In this document: piece after piece, positions 10,111-19,384 of the stretch
How the letters are laid out: the number at the start of each line of letters is the position of its first letter
Numbering within the stretch: the stretch's first letter is position 1
Source: Tunturiibacter gelidiferens
Lineage (GTDB): Bacteria > Acidobacteriota > Terriglobia > Terriglobales > Acidobacteriaceae
Reading direction: 5' to 3'
DNA: 64,000 nucleotides
Assembly (NCBI RefSeq): GCF_014201335.1
Contig: NZ_JACHEB010000001.1
Coordinates: 62,001 to 126,000, forward strand
Position numbers and translations under genes: made by a program
Notes under the pieces: generated by a model
The model's database searches: none
Told to the model about the DNA's origin: nothing
Seen by the model: the letters and a program-made list of their open reading frames with translations, nothing else

Positions 10111-11510
10111 GCGTGTCGTATCAGCCTGAGCTCCTTTACGTCGATGGACGATTTCGGAGTGGATGTGAAGTTGTTGTAGCGGACGGAAAGATCGTCTCCG
10201 TTGGACAGGTGAATGCTAAGAAAGATATCGAAGGCGTGGGCGTTTCTGATGTTCGGCGGTTGACGGGTCGCGCTTTGTTGCCTGGGATGATTGATATTCA
10301 TTCGCACTCGTTTCAGCGTGCGCTGAGGGGTAAGGCGGAGTCGAGACGTCGGAGCGGACCTGACTTTTGGTCGTGGCGCAACATTATGTACCGTTGCGCA
10401 CTTGCGCTAACGCCTGAAGAGATCTACGACGTTGCGCGCATGGCGTTTCTCGAGATGACGCGTGCGGGGATTACGACCGTTGGGGAGTTTCACTATCTTC
10501 ATCGCACTCCGAAGGGCGAGGCTTACGCCGATCCGAACCTGTTGGCGAAGCGGGTGATTCGCGCGGCTGAGAGCGTGGGGATACGGATTGTTTTGCTTCG
10601 GTGTGCGTATGTGCGTGCGGGCTTTGAGCTTCCGCCCGATGCGGGCCAGATACGTTTTCTCGAACCGGATGCGGAGAGATTCCTGATCGATTCGGAGACG
10701 TTGCGGAGTGAGATTGCGAAGATGGCGGCGACTGTGAGCTTTGGGCTTGCGCCGCATAGTGTGCGGGCAGTTCCGCGGGAATATCTGAAGACTATCTCGG
10801 CGTGGGCGCAGACGTATGCAATGCCTTTGCACATGCATGTTGCGGAACAGCCTGCAGAGATTGAAGCTTGCGTCGCTGAGTATAGAGCGACTCCGTTTGA
10901 GTTTCTCGACGGGCTTGGCCTGATGACACATGACTTCACCGCGATTCATGCGATTCATTTGCAGGCTGGTGAGATTGAGCGGATGGGGCGCGGGAAGATT
11001 ACCGTGGGTGCTTGTCCTACGACGGAACGCAATCTTGGGGACGGGATTCTTGCTGCGGACGAGTTGATTGATGCGGGTGTGTCGATTGCCTTTGGCACGG
11101 ATAGCCACACGCAGACGGATGCGCTGGAAAATGCGCGGGAGCTGGAATCTAATCTGCGCCTGCGGCATCTGCAGCGGGCGGTTCTCGATGGCAGACAGGG
11201 AGAAGCGCTGCCGGCTCTTCTCTTCGACTTCGCGACGTGTGCAGGGGCACGATCGCTTCATGTGGAATCTGGTGCGCTGGAGGTGGGGAAGGCTGCTGAT
11301 TTCTTTACGGTAGATCTCTCGGATTCTTCCATCGCGGGAAGCCTGCCGGACGAACTGCTGACGAACGTGGTCTTCAGTATGTCTCCGAGAGCAGTTTGCG
11401 ATGTCGTGGTCGATGGGAAGACTGTCATTGATGAGAGGCGTCATGTGCTGGAGGGTGAGATCATCGAGGCATTTCGACGGGTGCAGACGCGGCTTGGGAC
11501 GGAGTTATGA
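10107..11510 (+). CDS. hutF: Formimidoylglutamate deiminase
   Basis: Removes ammonia from N-formimino-L-glutamate to give N-formyl-L-glutamate, the branch used by Pseudomonas-type hut pathways. The 467-residue amidohydrolase has IDIHSHSFQRALRG (metal HxH), PLHMHVAEQP, the AIHAIHL His and the Asp of AFGTDSHTQTD. The RALRG and FHYLHR segments are typical of HutF rather than of other amidohydrolases. The frame is open from 10032, but the ATG at 10107 overlaps the hutI stop and gives the family length. Its presence means the pathway needs a deformylase next, and the following gene sits in that position. Confidence 0.94.
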   Translation: MSVSYQPELLYVDGRFRSGCEVVVADGKIVSVGQVNAKKDIEGVGVSDVRRLTGRALLPGMIDIHSHSFQRALRGKAESRRRSGPDFWSWRNIMYRCALALTPEEIYDVARMAFLEMTRAGITTVGEFHYLHRTPKGEAYADPNLLAKRVIRAAESVGIRIVLLRCAYVRAGFELPPDAGQIRFLEPDAERFLIDSETLRSEIAKMAATVSFGLAPHSVRAVPREYLKTISAWAQTYAMPLHMHVAEQPAEIEACVAEYRATPFEFLDGLGLMTHDFTAIHAIHLQAGEIERMGRGKITVGACPTTERNLGDGILAADELIDAGVSIAFGTDSHTQTDALENARELESNLRLRHLQRAVLDGRQGEALPALLFDFATCAGARSLHVESGALEVGKAADFFTVDLSDSSIAGSLPDELLTNVVFSMSPRAVCDVVVDGKTVIDERRHVLEGEIIEAFRRVQTRLGTEL

Positions 11511-12646
11511 TGCTTCCTGAAACACTGCTGGGGGAACTGGTGGGTATCCCGAGCGTCTCAAGCATGAGCAATCGGGCGGTGGTTGAGTGGATTCAGAGGG
11601 TATTCGAACCGCTTGGGTGGCATCATCGACTGTTTCGATATGAGGATGCGGCTGGGGTGGAGAAGTTGAACCTTGTTGTGTCTCCGCAGCCGATGGGCGA
11701 TGGAAGGATCGATGCGGAACTTGCGATTGTGTGTCATACCGATACTGTTCCGTTTAGCGCGGAGTGGGTAGAGGCTACTGAACTTCACGAAAAAGATGGG
11801 ATGCTCCATGGGTGTGGGGCTTGCGACGTGAAGGGTTTTCTTGCGTGTATGCTGGCGGCGGTGTCGGGGATCAAGGCGGAAGAGCTGAAAAAGCGATTGT
11901 GCCTCGTGTTTACCTCGGACGAAGAAGTGGGTTGCCGGGGAGCGCGTTACCTTCTTTCGTGCGATGCAATGAGCGCGAGATACGCGATCGTTGGAGAACC
12001 TACCTCGCTCGCTCCTGCGCGTGCGGGCAAGGGCTATTGTCTTGCATCGATCAAGGTGATGGGGAGAGCCGCGCACAGTGCGTTTCCTGAGGCTGGGCGA
12101 TCCGCGATCTTTGCTGCGGCTCGATTGCTGCGAGAGATTGAAGCGCTGGGACAGCAGCTGATGGAAGACCGGAACGACGCTTTTTCTCCGCCGTGGACGA
12201 CCTTGAATGTTGGGGAAGTTCACGGGGGGACGGCAAAGAATGTTGTGCCGGCGGAGTGTTCCTTTTTATTGGAGTGGAGGCCTATTCCGACTCAGCGGCC
12301 GGAGGTTGTTCTCGAGCGGCTGCGAGCGATCATTGATCGAATAGATACAGAGCGGGGCCAAGAAGGGATTGAGATACAGGTTGAAGTCTTGAGGATGGAT
12401 GAGGGATTTGAGACCAGCGTCGATAGCGCTGTCATTCGTTCCGTCATGAAAGGATCCGATTCCGAAATTAAGACGATTGCCTTCGGGACCGAGGCTCCGT
12501 GGCTTGCTCGAATGGGAGCTGAGGCTGTGGTGATTGGGCCGGGATCGATGCTCACCGCTCACAGTCCGCGAGAGTGTGTTCCGATCGCTGAACTTGACGC
12601 ATGTGTAACGATACTGCGCCGGGCGATCGGAGAGCTTTGTGGCTGA
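11507..12646 (+). CDS. ArgE-like M20 deacylase in the hut operon, candidate N-formylglutamate deformylase
   Basis: A 379-residue M20 zinc hydrolase closest in motif to acetylornithine deacetylase: AIVCHTDTVPF (metal His, Asp), GCGACDVKGF (bridging Asp), TSDEEVGCRGAR (Glu pair), IVGEPTSLAP, GRAAHSAFPEAG in the dimerisation domain, and GPGSMLTAHSPRE near the C-terminus. The start is ATGATG at 11507, overlapping the hutF stop by four bases, so it is translationally coupled to hutF. Annotation by homology would be argE, yet no arginine-synthesis gene is near and the usual deformylase HutG is missing here. Inference: it performs the last step, N-formylglutamate to glutamate plus formate. A true ArgE that happens to be in this operon remains possible. 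Confidence 0.85.
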   Translation: MMLPETLLGELVGIPSVSSMSNRAVVEWIQRVFEPLGWHHRLFRYEDAAGVEKLNLVVSPQPMGDGRIDAELAIVCHTDTVPFSAEWVEATELHEKDGMLHGCGACDVKGFLACMLAAVSGIKAEELKKRLCLVFTSDEEVGCRGARYLLSCDAMSARYAIVGEPTSLAPARAGKGYCLASIKVMGRAAHSAFPEAGRSAIFAAARLLREIEALGQQLMEDRNDAFSPPWTTLNVGEVHGGTAKNVVPAECSFLLEWRPIPTQRPEVVLERLRAIIDRIDTERGQEGIEIQVEVLRMDEGFETSVDSAVIRSVMKGSDSEIKTIAFGTEAPWLARMGAEAVVIGPGSMLTAHSPRECVPIAELDACVTILRRAIGELCG

Positions 12647-12674
12647 AGACGGTGCGCTAAACTTGCCGCTGAGG

Positions 12675-14123
12675 CTAAGGGACTGCCTGAAGCAACGCCG
12701 GATGTGTAGTGGCCAGGTTTGCTACGAGCTCGCCGAATAACGAGTTTGCCCAGGCGAACCAGCTTCTTGTGAATTTTGTGGCGTCGTTGCGATTGAAGCT
12801 CTCATGCATGAAGCCCGATCCGGCGCTCGCGTGTTTCAGCATGGCGAGGGCGTGAGCGATCTCTTTGTCCGATTGGCTTGTAAGCGCGTAAGTGGTGATG
12901 GCCATGGGCCAGATCATGTCTTTGCCTTCGTGAGGGCCACCGATGCCCTCGCCTGCACTTCCCTGGAAGAACCAAGGATTGCGTTCACTCCAGACAAAGC
13001 TTCGGGTGCGGGCGTAGAGAGCCTGGTCGGGCGAACTGTGGATGTACGGAAGTGCGAGGAGACTTGGGATGTTGGCGTCGTCCATCAAGAGTTGGCTGCC
13101 ATAGCCGTCTACTTCGTAGGCCCAGATTGTGCCTTGAGGCGTCTGTGCCACGGCGTGTTGTTGCAGCGCCTTGGCCACCTCAGCTGATAAGGCGGTGGCT
13201 TCGTTTGCGAGAGCTGAATCGTGCAGAATCTCGTTGGCCATCTGCGCGAGGTAGCCGAGGGCTGTGACGGCGAATAGGTTGGACGGGACGAGGAACGGGA
13301 AGGTGCAGGCGTCATCTGACGGACGGAAGCCAGATGCGATGAGACCTACAGGCTGCACCGGAGCGCCGTATCCGCTGCAGGGCAATGTCTCGGTTGCGAT
13401 CTTTGAGATTCGCTGGAAGTGGTAGGGTCCGAGGCCTTGCTTGCGCTGTTGAACCCGCATCGTCTGGACTGCGAGCTTCATCGCGGAGCGCCAGGTCTCG
13501 TCGAAGGGAGACGTATCTCCTGTCGCGCGCCAGTACCCGTAAGAGAGGCGCATTGGGTAGCAGAGCGAGTCGAGTTCCCACTTTCGCTCGCCTACACCGC
13601 GCTTCATGTCGGTCGCGTCGGTTCTGCCCCACTCGAGCGGAGGTGCGTCGAGATCGGCCATGAAGGCGTTCGCGTAGGGGTCGATGAGGGTGCACCTCGC
13701 CTGGCGGCGAATGACGCCTTCGAGCATACGGCGGAGTTCCGCGTCCTTTGCAGCCAGCGGGAGATAGGGCCACACCTGGGCGGAAGAGTCGCGCAGCCAC
13801 ATAGCTGGAATATCGCCTGTGATGACTGCCGTGTCGGGTTTGCCTTCGAAGGCGCCGAACTCGATGGTGGTATCGAGTGTGTTTGGGTAGCAGTTTTGAA
13901 AGAGCCACGCCAGTTCGGCGTCGCCGATTTTTCCGCTCACGTTTGTGAGGTAGGCCTCAACGGCTGTGCTGCAAAACTTTCTATCCTGGAGGGAGGGGCG
14001 TTTGGAGGTGAATGAAGGTGGCGCACTGGCTGCCAAAGCTGCTGAAGACCGCAGGGTGAGGGAGGCTGCGGCTCCCGCTCCCATTCGCAGCATCTCGCGG
14101 CGGCTGATTTCGTTGTATGTCAT
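12675..14123 (-). CDS. GH125 exo-alpha-1,6-mannosidase
   Basis: A 482-residue exported glycosidase with a twin-arginine leader (ISRREMLRMGAGAAASLTL). Conserved GH125 blocks are clear: DIPAMWLRDSSAQVWPYL, the MKRGVGERKWELDSLCYP segment, RPSDDACTFPFLVPSN, LMDDANIPSLLALPY, and the C-terminal FMHESFNRND with FTRSWFAWANSLFGEL. Family knowledge: GH125 is an inverting exo-alpha-1,6-mannosidase acting on mannan or high-mannose N-glycan branches. It is divergent from a GH92 alpha-mannosidase, 241 bases apart, so both probably share a regulatory region. It converges on the hut operon across a 28-base gap. Confidence 0.92.
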   Translation of the reverse strand: MTYNEISRREMLRMGAGAAASLTLRSSAALAASAPPSFTSKRPSLQDRKFCSTAVEAYLTNVSGKIGDAELAWLFQNCYPNTLDTTIEFGAFEGKPDTAVITGDIPAMWLRDSSAQVWPYLPLAAKDAELRRMLEGVIRRQARCTLIDPYANAFMADLDAPPLEWGRTDATDMKRGVGERKWELDSLCYPMRLSYGYWRATGDTSPFDETWRSAMKLAVQTMRVQQRKQGLGPYHFQRISKIATETLPCSGYGAPVQPVGLIASGFRPSDDACTFPFLVPSNLFAVTALGYLAQMANEILHDSALANEATALSAEVAKALQQHAVAQTPQGTIWAYEVDGYGSQLLMDDANIPSLLALPYIHSSPDQALYARTRSFVWSERNPWFFQGSAGEGIGGPHEGKDMIWPMAITTYALTSQSDKEIAHALAMLKHASAGSGFMHESFNRNDATKFTRSWFAWANSLFGELVANLATTHPALLQAVP

Positions 14124-14364
14124 CTCTTGATCGACTGGTTCCTGGATAATAGAGGTGATCGAAGATACCTTGAGAGCCAGAAATATTTGGCTCCGCTTAC
14201 TAATATTTCACGTGGGTGACTTTTCGATCGATAATTCGTCAATATTTTGATCATTCTCGCTCAGTTCGGTTTAGTCTACGTCAATACAGTACGTGTTGCG
14301 AAGACAGAGACCGTCTGAGCGACTTCCATCTTTGTGTTTGTGATTGAGTATCCATGGAGTTTCA

Positions 14365-16713
14365 GTGATTTCAAGAAGAACATTCCTCGGCGGCGTCTCG
14401 GCTGCCTGTGCAGTTAGTGCGACGGAGACAAGCGCATTCGGCAAAATCATTCACGATTCCAAGGCCGCGGGTACCACGTTCGATGCGGCGTCGTTGGTTG
14501 ATATCAGAATTGGAACCGGCGGGCATGGGCACACGTTTCCGGGAGCTACGCTGCCATTCGGCGCGGTTCAGCTAAGTCCTGACACCTTCAATGACCAATG
14601 GGACTGGTGCTCGGGTTATCACATCGCCGACACTTCGATTATGGGCTTCAGCCACACGCACCTGAGCGGGACGGGCTGTGGCGACCTGCTCGACTTTCTG
14701 GTGATGCCGGGGACTGGCGAGTCGAAGATTGTGCCTGGTCCGCGGAGTAATCCTGATGAAGGATATCGATCACGCTTTGACCATGCGGACGAACATGCTG
14801 AGCCAGGTTTTTACTCTGTGCTGCTGAAGGATTATGGGGTTCGCGCTGAGCTGACTGCGACAGAGCGCACTGGATTGCATCGGTATAGCTTCCCGGTTGG
14901 GGCGGATGCTCCGAAATCTGGTCACATCATCGTCGACCTTGAGCATAGCTACGCCTATAACGGTAAGTCGGCCGTGGTCACGTCCTCGCTTGAACGCACC
15001 GCATCAGACACGCTCGCTGGGGGGCGCACCACGAAGGCCTGGGGTGATGGGCGGCAGATCTACTTCACGATGAAGTTCTCGCAGCAACCGACTCGGGTTG
15101 TTTTTTATCGGGAAGGGGTAGAGGTTCCGGATGGCACACAGCCGCTGACGGGCAAATCTCTGAAGTGCGTTCTGTTTTTTGACACCGCGAAGGACCCGGT
15201 GGTTTTAGTCAAGACGGGAATCTCTGGTGTAAGCGCAGAGTCTGCAGCGAACAATCTGAAGGTTGAGCTTCCGGGATGGGACTTCGAAAAGGTTCGCCGA
15301 GACGCACGCGAGAAGTGGAATCAACAGCTCTCTCGCATCAGGATCAAGACGGAGAATGAGACGCATCAGAAAATTTTTTATGCGGCGCTATACCACGCTT
15401 GCGTTGGACCTTCGCTGTTCGACGATGTTGACGGGCGATATCGTGGGATGGATAAGCAGATTCATCAACTTGAGAACGGACAACGAAACTATACTGCGTT
15501 TTCGCTGTGGGATACCTATCGTGCCGCCCATCCTCTGTACACGCTGATCGCGACAGATCGGGTGCCGGACTTTGCAAATGCTTTGATCCGCATGGCGGAA
15601 GAGAGTCCCGCCGGAATGCCGGTTTGGCCGCTGCAGGGCTGCGAGACCGGGACGATGACGGGCTATCACTCGGCCGCTGTTATCGCTGAGGCTTGCAACA
15701 AAGGCATTGCCGGAGTGGACTACGAGCGCGCCTACAAGGTGATGATGAAACGCGCGATGGTGGATGACTATCGCGGGCTGGGTTATTACCGTTCGAAGGG
15801 CTACATTCCGTGCGATCTCGAAGAGGAGTCAGTCAGTAAGACGTTCGAGTATTGCTATGATGACTGGTCGATTGCGCACGTCGCGAAGAAACTTGGTCAT
15901 GCGGACGATGCGGCGATGCTGGTTGAGCGCTCGCGCAACTATCGCAATTACTACGACCGCTCGATGAACTTTGCGCGACCTAAGCTGGCGAATGGGGAAT
16001 GGGCTGGGCCCTTCGATCCGATCGAGATGGGAACGACGAAGAAATGGCGCGACTTTACTGAGTCGAACTCATGGCAGACTACGTTTGGGATTCAGCATGA
16101 TGCGGCGGGGTTGATTGAAATACTCGGAGGGCAGAAGCAGTTTCTTGAGAAGCTCGATGAGTTGTTCGACCAACCTTCGACACTGCCTGCCGATGCTCCG
16201 CCGGATATCGCGGGACTAGTGGGCCAGTACGCACATGGCAATGAGCCATCGCATCATATCGCCTATCTTTATTCGTATGCGGCGCAGCCGCACAAGACCC
16301 AGGCGCGCGTCCGCATGCTGATGGAGAAGATGTATGCCGCGCTTCCGGACGGATTGCAGGGCAACGAAGATGTGGGCCAGATGTCATCCTGGTACATTCT
16401 TAGTTCCCTGGGCTTTTATTCTGTTGACCCGGTGAGCGGTAACTATGTCTTCGGCACACCGTTGTTCGATCAAGTGAGTGTGCAACTGGGCAACGGCAAG
16501 CAGCTTGAGATTGTCGCGCATCGCCACTCGCCAAGCGATCAGTACATTCAATCAGTGACTTTCAATGGAAAGCTGTATAGGAAGTCCTGGTTCAATCATC
16601 GGGATATTGTGAACGGAGCACGCATCGTCTTCGAGTTGGGGGACAAGCCGAATCTTACGTTTGGATCCCAACCAGCGGACATGCCACCATCTTTGACTCT
16701 TGAGAGCGCCTGA
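14365..16713 (+). CDS. GH92 alpha-mannosidase
   Basis: About 782 residues with a Tat signal (ISRRTFLGGVSAACAV). GH92 signatures run through the protein: IGTGGHGHTFPGATLPFGAVQ, GFSHTHLSGTGCGDL, SLWDTYRAAHPLYTLI, YIPCDLEEESVSKTFEY with DWSIAHVA, GNEPSHHIAYLY and GNEDVGQMSSWYILSSLGFY. The family consists of calcium-dependent exo-alpha-mannosidases (alpha-1,2, -1,3 or -1,4) active on N-glycans and fungal mannan. The frame opens at a TTG at 14344; the GTG at 14365 is preferred because GGAG lies five bases upstream and the Tat motif then falls at the extreme N-terminus. With GH125 and GH18 neighbours it belongs to a mannose-glycan degradation locus. Confidence 0.92.
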   Translation: MISRRTFLGGVSAACAVSATETSAFGKIIHDSKAAGTTFDAASLVDIRIGTGGHGHTFPGATLPFGAVQLSPDTFNDQWDWCSGYHIADTSIMGFSHTHLSGTGCGDLLDFLVMPGTGESKIVPGPRSNPDEGYRSRFDHADEHAEPGFYSVLLKDYGVRAELTATERTGLHRYSFPVGADAPKSGHIIVDLEHSYAYNGKSAVVTSSLERTASDTLAGGRTTKAWGDGRQIYFTMKFSQQPTRVVFYREGVEVPDGTQPLTGKSLKCVLFFDTAKDPVVLVKTGISGVSAESAANNLKVELPGWDFEKVRRDAREKWNQQLSRIRIKTENETHQKIFYAALYHACVGPSLFDDVDGRYRGMDKQIHQLENGQRNYTAFSLWDTYRAAHPLYTLIATDRVPDFANALIRMAEESPAGMPVWPLQGCETGTMTGYHSAAVIAEACNKGIAGVDYERAYKVMMKRAMVDDYRGLGYYRSKGYIPCDLEEESVSKTFEYCYDDWSIAHVAKKLGHADDAAMLVERSRNYRNYYDRSMNFARPKLANGEWAGPFDPIEMGTTKKWRDFTESNSWQTTFGIQHDAAGLIEILGGQKQFLEKLDELFDQPSTLPADAPPDIAGLVGQYAHGNEPSHHIAYLYSYAAQPHKTQARVRMLMEKMYAALPDGLQGNEDVGQMSSWYILSSLGFYSVDPVSGNYVFGTPLFDQVSVQLGNGKQLEIVAHRHSPSDQYIQSVTFNGKLYRKSWFNHRDIVNGARIVFELGDKPNLTFGSQPADMPPSLTLESA

Positions 16714-16760
16714 GCCGCTCGATTTATCAATCTTGTTTCAGCCCGTTTGATGAGGCCTTG

Positions 16761-17792
16761 ATGACAAAACTTCTGCTCTGCCTTCTTTTTCTTGTGCCAG
16801 CGGTTTTCGCGCAGACCAAGACGCTGTTCTATATGACGGATCATCCGGATTCGGTTCGCGACTTCCTGGAGCATCAGACCAAGATCGATATCATCGTGCC
16901 GACGTGGTATGGCGTGGATTCGAATGGACTGGTGTTTGGTGAACCGGATCCGACGGTGATGCGCGTTGTGAAGCAGCGGCACATCGCTTTGTTTCCCATC
17001 ATCGCTATCTTCGATAAGATTGGTGTCCACTCGTTATTGACCAGCGATAAAGCACAGACGGCGCTGATCGGATCGTTGATCTCTGAGTGCAAGCAGAATG
17101 GCTACGATGGCTTCCAATTGGACTTCGAGGACATCTCATGGACCGACCGTGATGCTCTTTCCGCAAGTGTGAAACGTATCGCCGATGCCATGCACCGCGA
17201 ACACCTGCAACTCCAGATCGCGGTCGTTCCCAACGCTCCTGGGCATCCGGGGCATAGCGCGTTCAGTAAATGGATCTTCGCGGACTGGCGTGGCGTATTC
17301 GACCTGAAGGCGCTTAGTGACTCGGTCGATCTGATCTGCCTTATGACTTATGACCAACACACGCGATGGACTACGCCTGGGCCAGTTGGAGGATGGGTAT
17401 GGACCAATGAGAACCTTGAGTATGCGCTGAAGGCAGTACCAAGGGAGAAGTTGTCGCTCGGTATCGCACTCTATGGCTATCACTGGTATGCGGGTGACCC
17501 GGGGCTGAACGAGAAGGAACAGAAGCCCAATATTACGGCAGATTACATCAGCGCAGCCGACGTACAGACGCTCCGTGATACCTACGACGGCCATGAAGAG
17601 TGGGACCCCGTGGATCACTCGGCTTATTTCTTCTTTTATCGGGACCAGATGCGCGAGTGGATCTTCTACACTGAAAAACGCGGATTCGCTGATCGCTACG
17701 ATCTAGCCAAAGAACAACATCTACAGGGTATTTGTGCCTGGGTTCTCGGTCAGGAAGACACTGCTATTTGGAGTGTTCTGCCAGAGCGGTGA
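16761..17792 (+). CDS. Secreted GH18-family glycosidase (chitinase/ENGase-like)
   Basis: A 343-residue protein with a signal peptide (LLCLLFLVPAVFAQ). The GH18 catalytic signature DGFQLDFE occupies residues 116-123, with Glu123 as the acid, followed by the conserved LICLMTYDQHTRW strand and the KLSLGIALYGYHWYAG barrel strand. GH18 contains chitinases, spore-cortex hydrolases and endo-beta-N-acetylglucosaminidases. The gene is 47 bases after the GH92 alpha-mannosidase and on the same strand, so release of N-glycans from glycoproteins is an attractive guess, but the sequence does not decide between that and a chitinase-like role. The ATG at 16761 has GAGG five bases upstream. Confidence 0.85.
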   Translation: MTKLLLCLLFLVPAVFAQTKTLFYMTDHPDSVRDFLEHQTKIDIIVPTWYGVDSNGLVFGEPDPTVMRVVKQRHIALFPIIAIFDKIGVHSLLTSDKAQTALIGSLISECKQNGYDGFQLDFEDISWTDRDALSASVKRIADAMHREHLQLQIAVVPNAPGHPGHSAFSKWIFADWRGVFDLKALSDSVDLICLMTYDQHTRWTTPGPVGGWVWTNENLEYALKAVPREKLSLGIALYGYHWYAGDPGLNEKEQKPNITADYISAADVQTLRDTYDGHEEWDPVDHSAYFFFYRDQMREWIFYTEKRGFADRYDLAKEQHLQGICAWVLGQEDTAIWSVLPER

Positions 17793-17854
17793 GAATAGTG
17801 AGTCAGGTATCGGTTAACTACTACCGACACTTCCCTAACGCGGCGGCGATATTC

Positions 17855-17910
17855 TAGATTTTCCTTCGACGAGGAGATTGATGTTGCTCTCTTCGTCGAA
17901 AGAAAATCTA
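17855..17910. terminator. Long hairpin, probable bidirectional terminator
   Basis: Arms at 17855-17877 and 17888-17910 pair over 23 positions with only two imperfect pairs, around a 10-base loop. It lies between the convergent ends of the GH18 gene (stop 17792) and the outer-membrane efflux gene (stop 17945), where both transcripts would end. The stem base is A/T-rich on both strands, giving U-rich tails either way. It is unusually long for an intrinsic terminator. Confidence 0.65.
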
Positions 17911-17944
17911 TTTCGTTGACGCTGCGGTTCGATGAACTGCGGCT

Positions 17945-19384
17945 CTAGTTCGGGGGGAGTTGAGCAGAGTCCCAGCCCCCACCGAGGGCCATCTGCAACT
18001 GGGTGCTTGCTACAATCCGCCGAGCAACCAAGGACGCGGCGGTTCTTTCATCCGTCAACTCGATGGTCTGATTCGTCAGCACTTCCAGGTAAGGGGCGAG
18101 TCCCCGCTTGTAGCGAAGTGTCGAGAGCTCTGTGCTCTTTTTCGCTGCATCTACGGCTTTGTCTTGTACCGATGCCTCTTGTTCTAACACTCTCAAAGCC
18201 GAGAGCTGGTCTTCTACATCACGAAACGCAGAGAGCACCTGTTCGCGATAGAGAGCCGTGGCTTGCTCTCGCTGCGCAATTGCTAAATCCATCTGCGCTC
18301 TTCTTCGACCTGCATCGAAGAGAATCTCATTGGCCGAGGGGCCAGCGTTCCATTGTGTGCTGGTTGAATTAAAGAGATTGCTGATCGTGCTGCTTTGCAC
18401 GCCGCCGCCTGCACCAAGAAAGATGGTGGGATAGTAGGCGGACTTCGCGACGCCGATCAGAGCATTCGCGGATGCAACGCGACGCTCTGCTGCCGCGATA
18501 TCAGGACGCCTCTGCAGAAGCTCCGATGGGACGCCGGTGGGGATACTAGGGGGATCGCCCACGATCGGGTGCTCTGCGATGTGAAACCCAATCGCCGGTT
18601 CTCCTACGAGAACAGCGATCGCGTGTTCGAACTGTTCGCGCTGAACGCCGAGATCGATGAGCTGCGCTCTGGTCTCTTCCAGCTGTGCCTTTGCCTGCTG
18701 GACATCGCTGTCCGAGCTGAGGCCGCCTGTTAGCCTGTCCTCTGTGAGCTGAAGGGCCTCGGTATAGGCATCGATCGTCGATCGCAGAAGCTGCAATTGA
18801 AGATCAATTCCGCGAATCTGGAAGAAAGTGACAGCGAGGAGTCCTTGGAGGCTGAGTTGAGTGTTGGCGAGATCGGCAGAAGTAGCCTGCGCGCTTGCTG
18901 CGCTCGATTCGATCTGCCTGCGTATTCCTCCCCACAGGTCCGGCTCCCAAGAGATGTTGAGCGGAATGAGAAAATCCCAATAAGATTGGGCCGTATTTAT
19001 CGGTCTCAGAGGTGCGTTATTCGAAATTCGATTGCGCGATGCGCCGGCGCCTATCGATACCGTGGGATAGAGCGAAGAACGATTTTCTCGAACAAGATCG
19101 TGAGCCTGATCGTAGGCCTGGAGAGCGGCTGCGATGTTCTGGTTCGCAGTCGCGCATCGTTGCTCAAGATTGTTTAGTTCGTTGTCCTGGTAGACTGCCC
19201 ACCAAATTCCGCGGTCGACCCCATCGGCGGGCTTCGCGGAGGCCCAGTCGCCGTTGTGGCCTTCGTCCGAGAAGGCGGGAGGGGCGGGCATGGTTGGAAC
19301 CTTATAGTTTGGGCCAACTTTGCAACCACTTATCGCCATCGCGCCAAGCAGCGCACCAGGGACCAACAGATTGCGGACCTTCAT
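17945..19384 (-). CDS. RND efflux outer-membrane factor (NodT/OprM-like lipoprotein)
   Basis: Outer-membrane channel of a tripartite pump. The 479-residue protein has a lipoprotein leader with lipobox AISGC and the family start CKVGPNYKVP, then two OEP repeats of long helices, including PDIAAAERRVASANALIGVAKSAYYP, the hallmark of the NodT subfamily. Its ATG overlaps the adaptor stop by four bases (ATGA), so it is the last gene of the tetR-permease-adaptor-channel cluster. Confidence 0.94.
   Translation of the reverse strand: MKVRNLLVPGALLGAMAISGCKVGPNYKVPTMPAPPAFSDEGHNGDWASAKPADGVDRGIWWAVYQDNELNNLEQRCATANQNIAAALQAYDQAHDLVRENRSSLYPTVSIGAGASRNRISNNAPLRPINTAQSYWDFLIPLNISWEPDLWGGIRRQIESSAASAQATSADLANTQLSLQGLLAVTFFQIRGIDLQLQLLRSTIDAYTEALQLTEDRLTGGLSSDSDVQQAKAQLEETRAQLIDLGVQREQFEHAIAVLVGEPAIGFHIAEHPIVGDPPSIPTGVPSELLQRRPDIAAAERRVASANALIGVAKSAYYPTIFLGAGGGVQSSTISNLFNSTSTQWNAGPSANEILFDAGRRRAQMDLAIAQREQATALYREQVLSAFRDVEDQLSALRVLEQEASVQDKAVDAAKKSTELSTLRYKRGLAPYLEVLTNQTIELTDERTAASLVARRIVASTQLQMALGGGWDSAQLPPN

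Noticed and set aside
10407..11444. Minus-strand open frame of 345 codons
   Set aside because: It lies antisense within hutF, which has full amidohydrolase motifs; the translation is Arg/Asn/His-rich and domainless.
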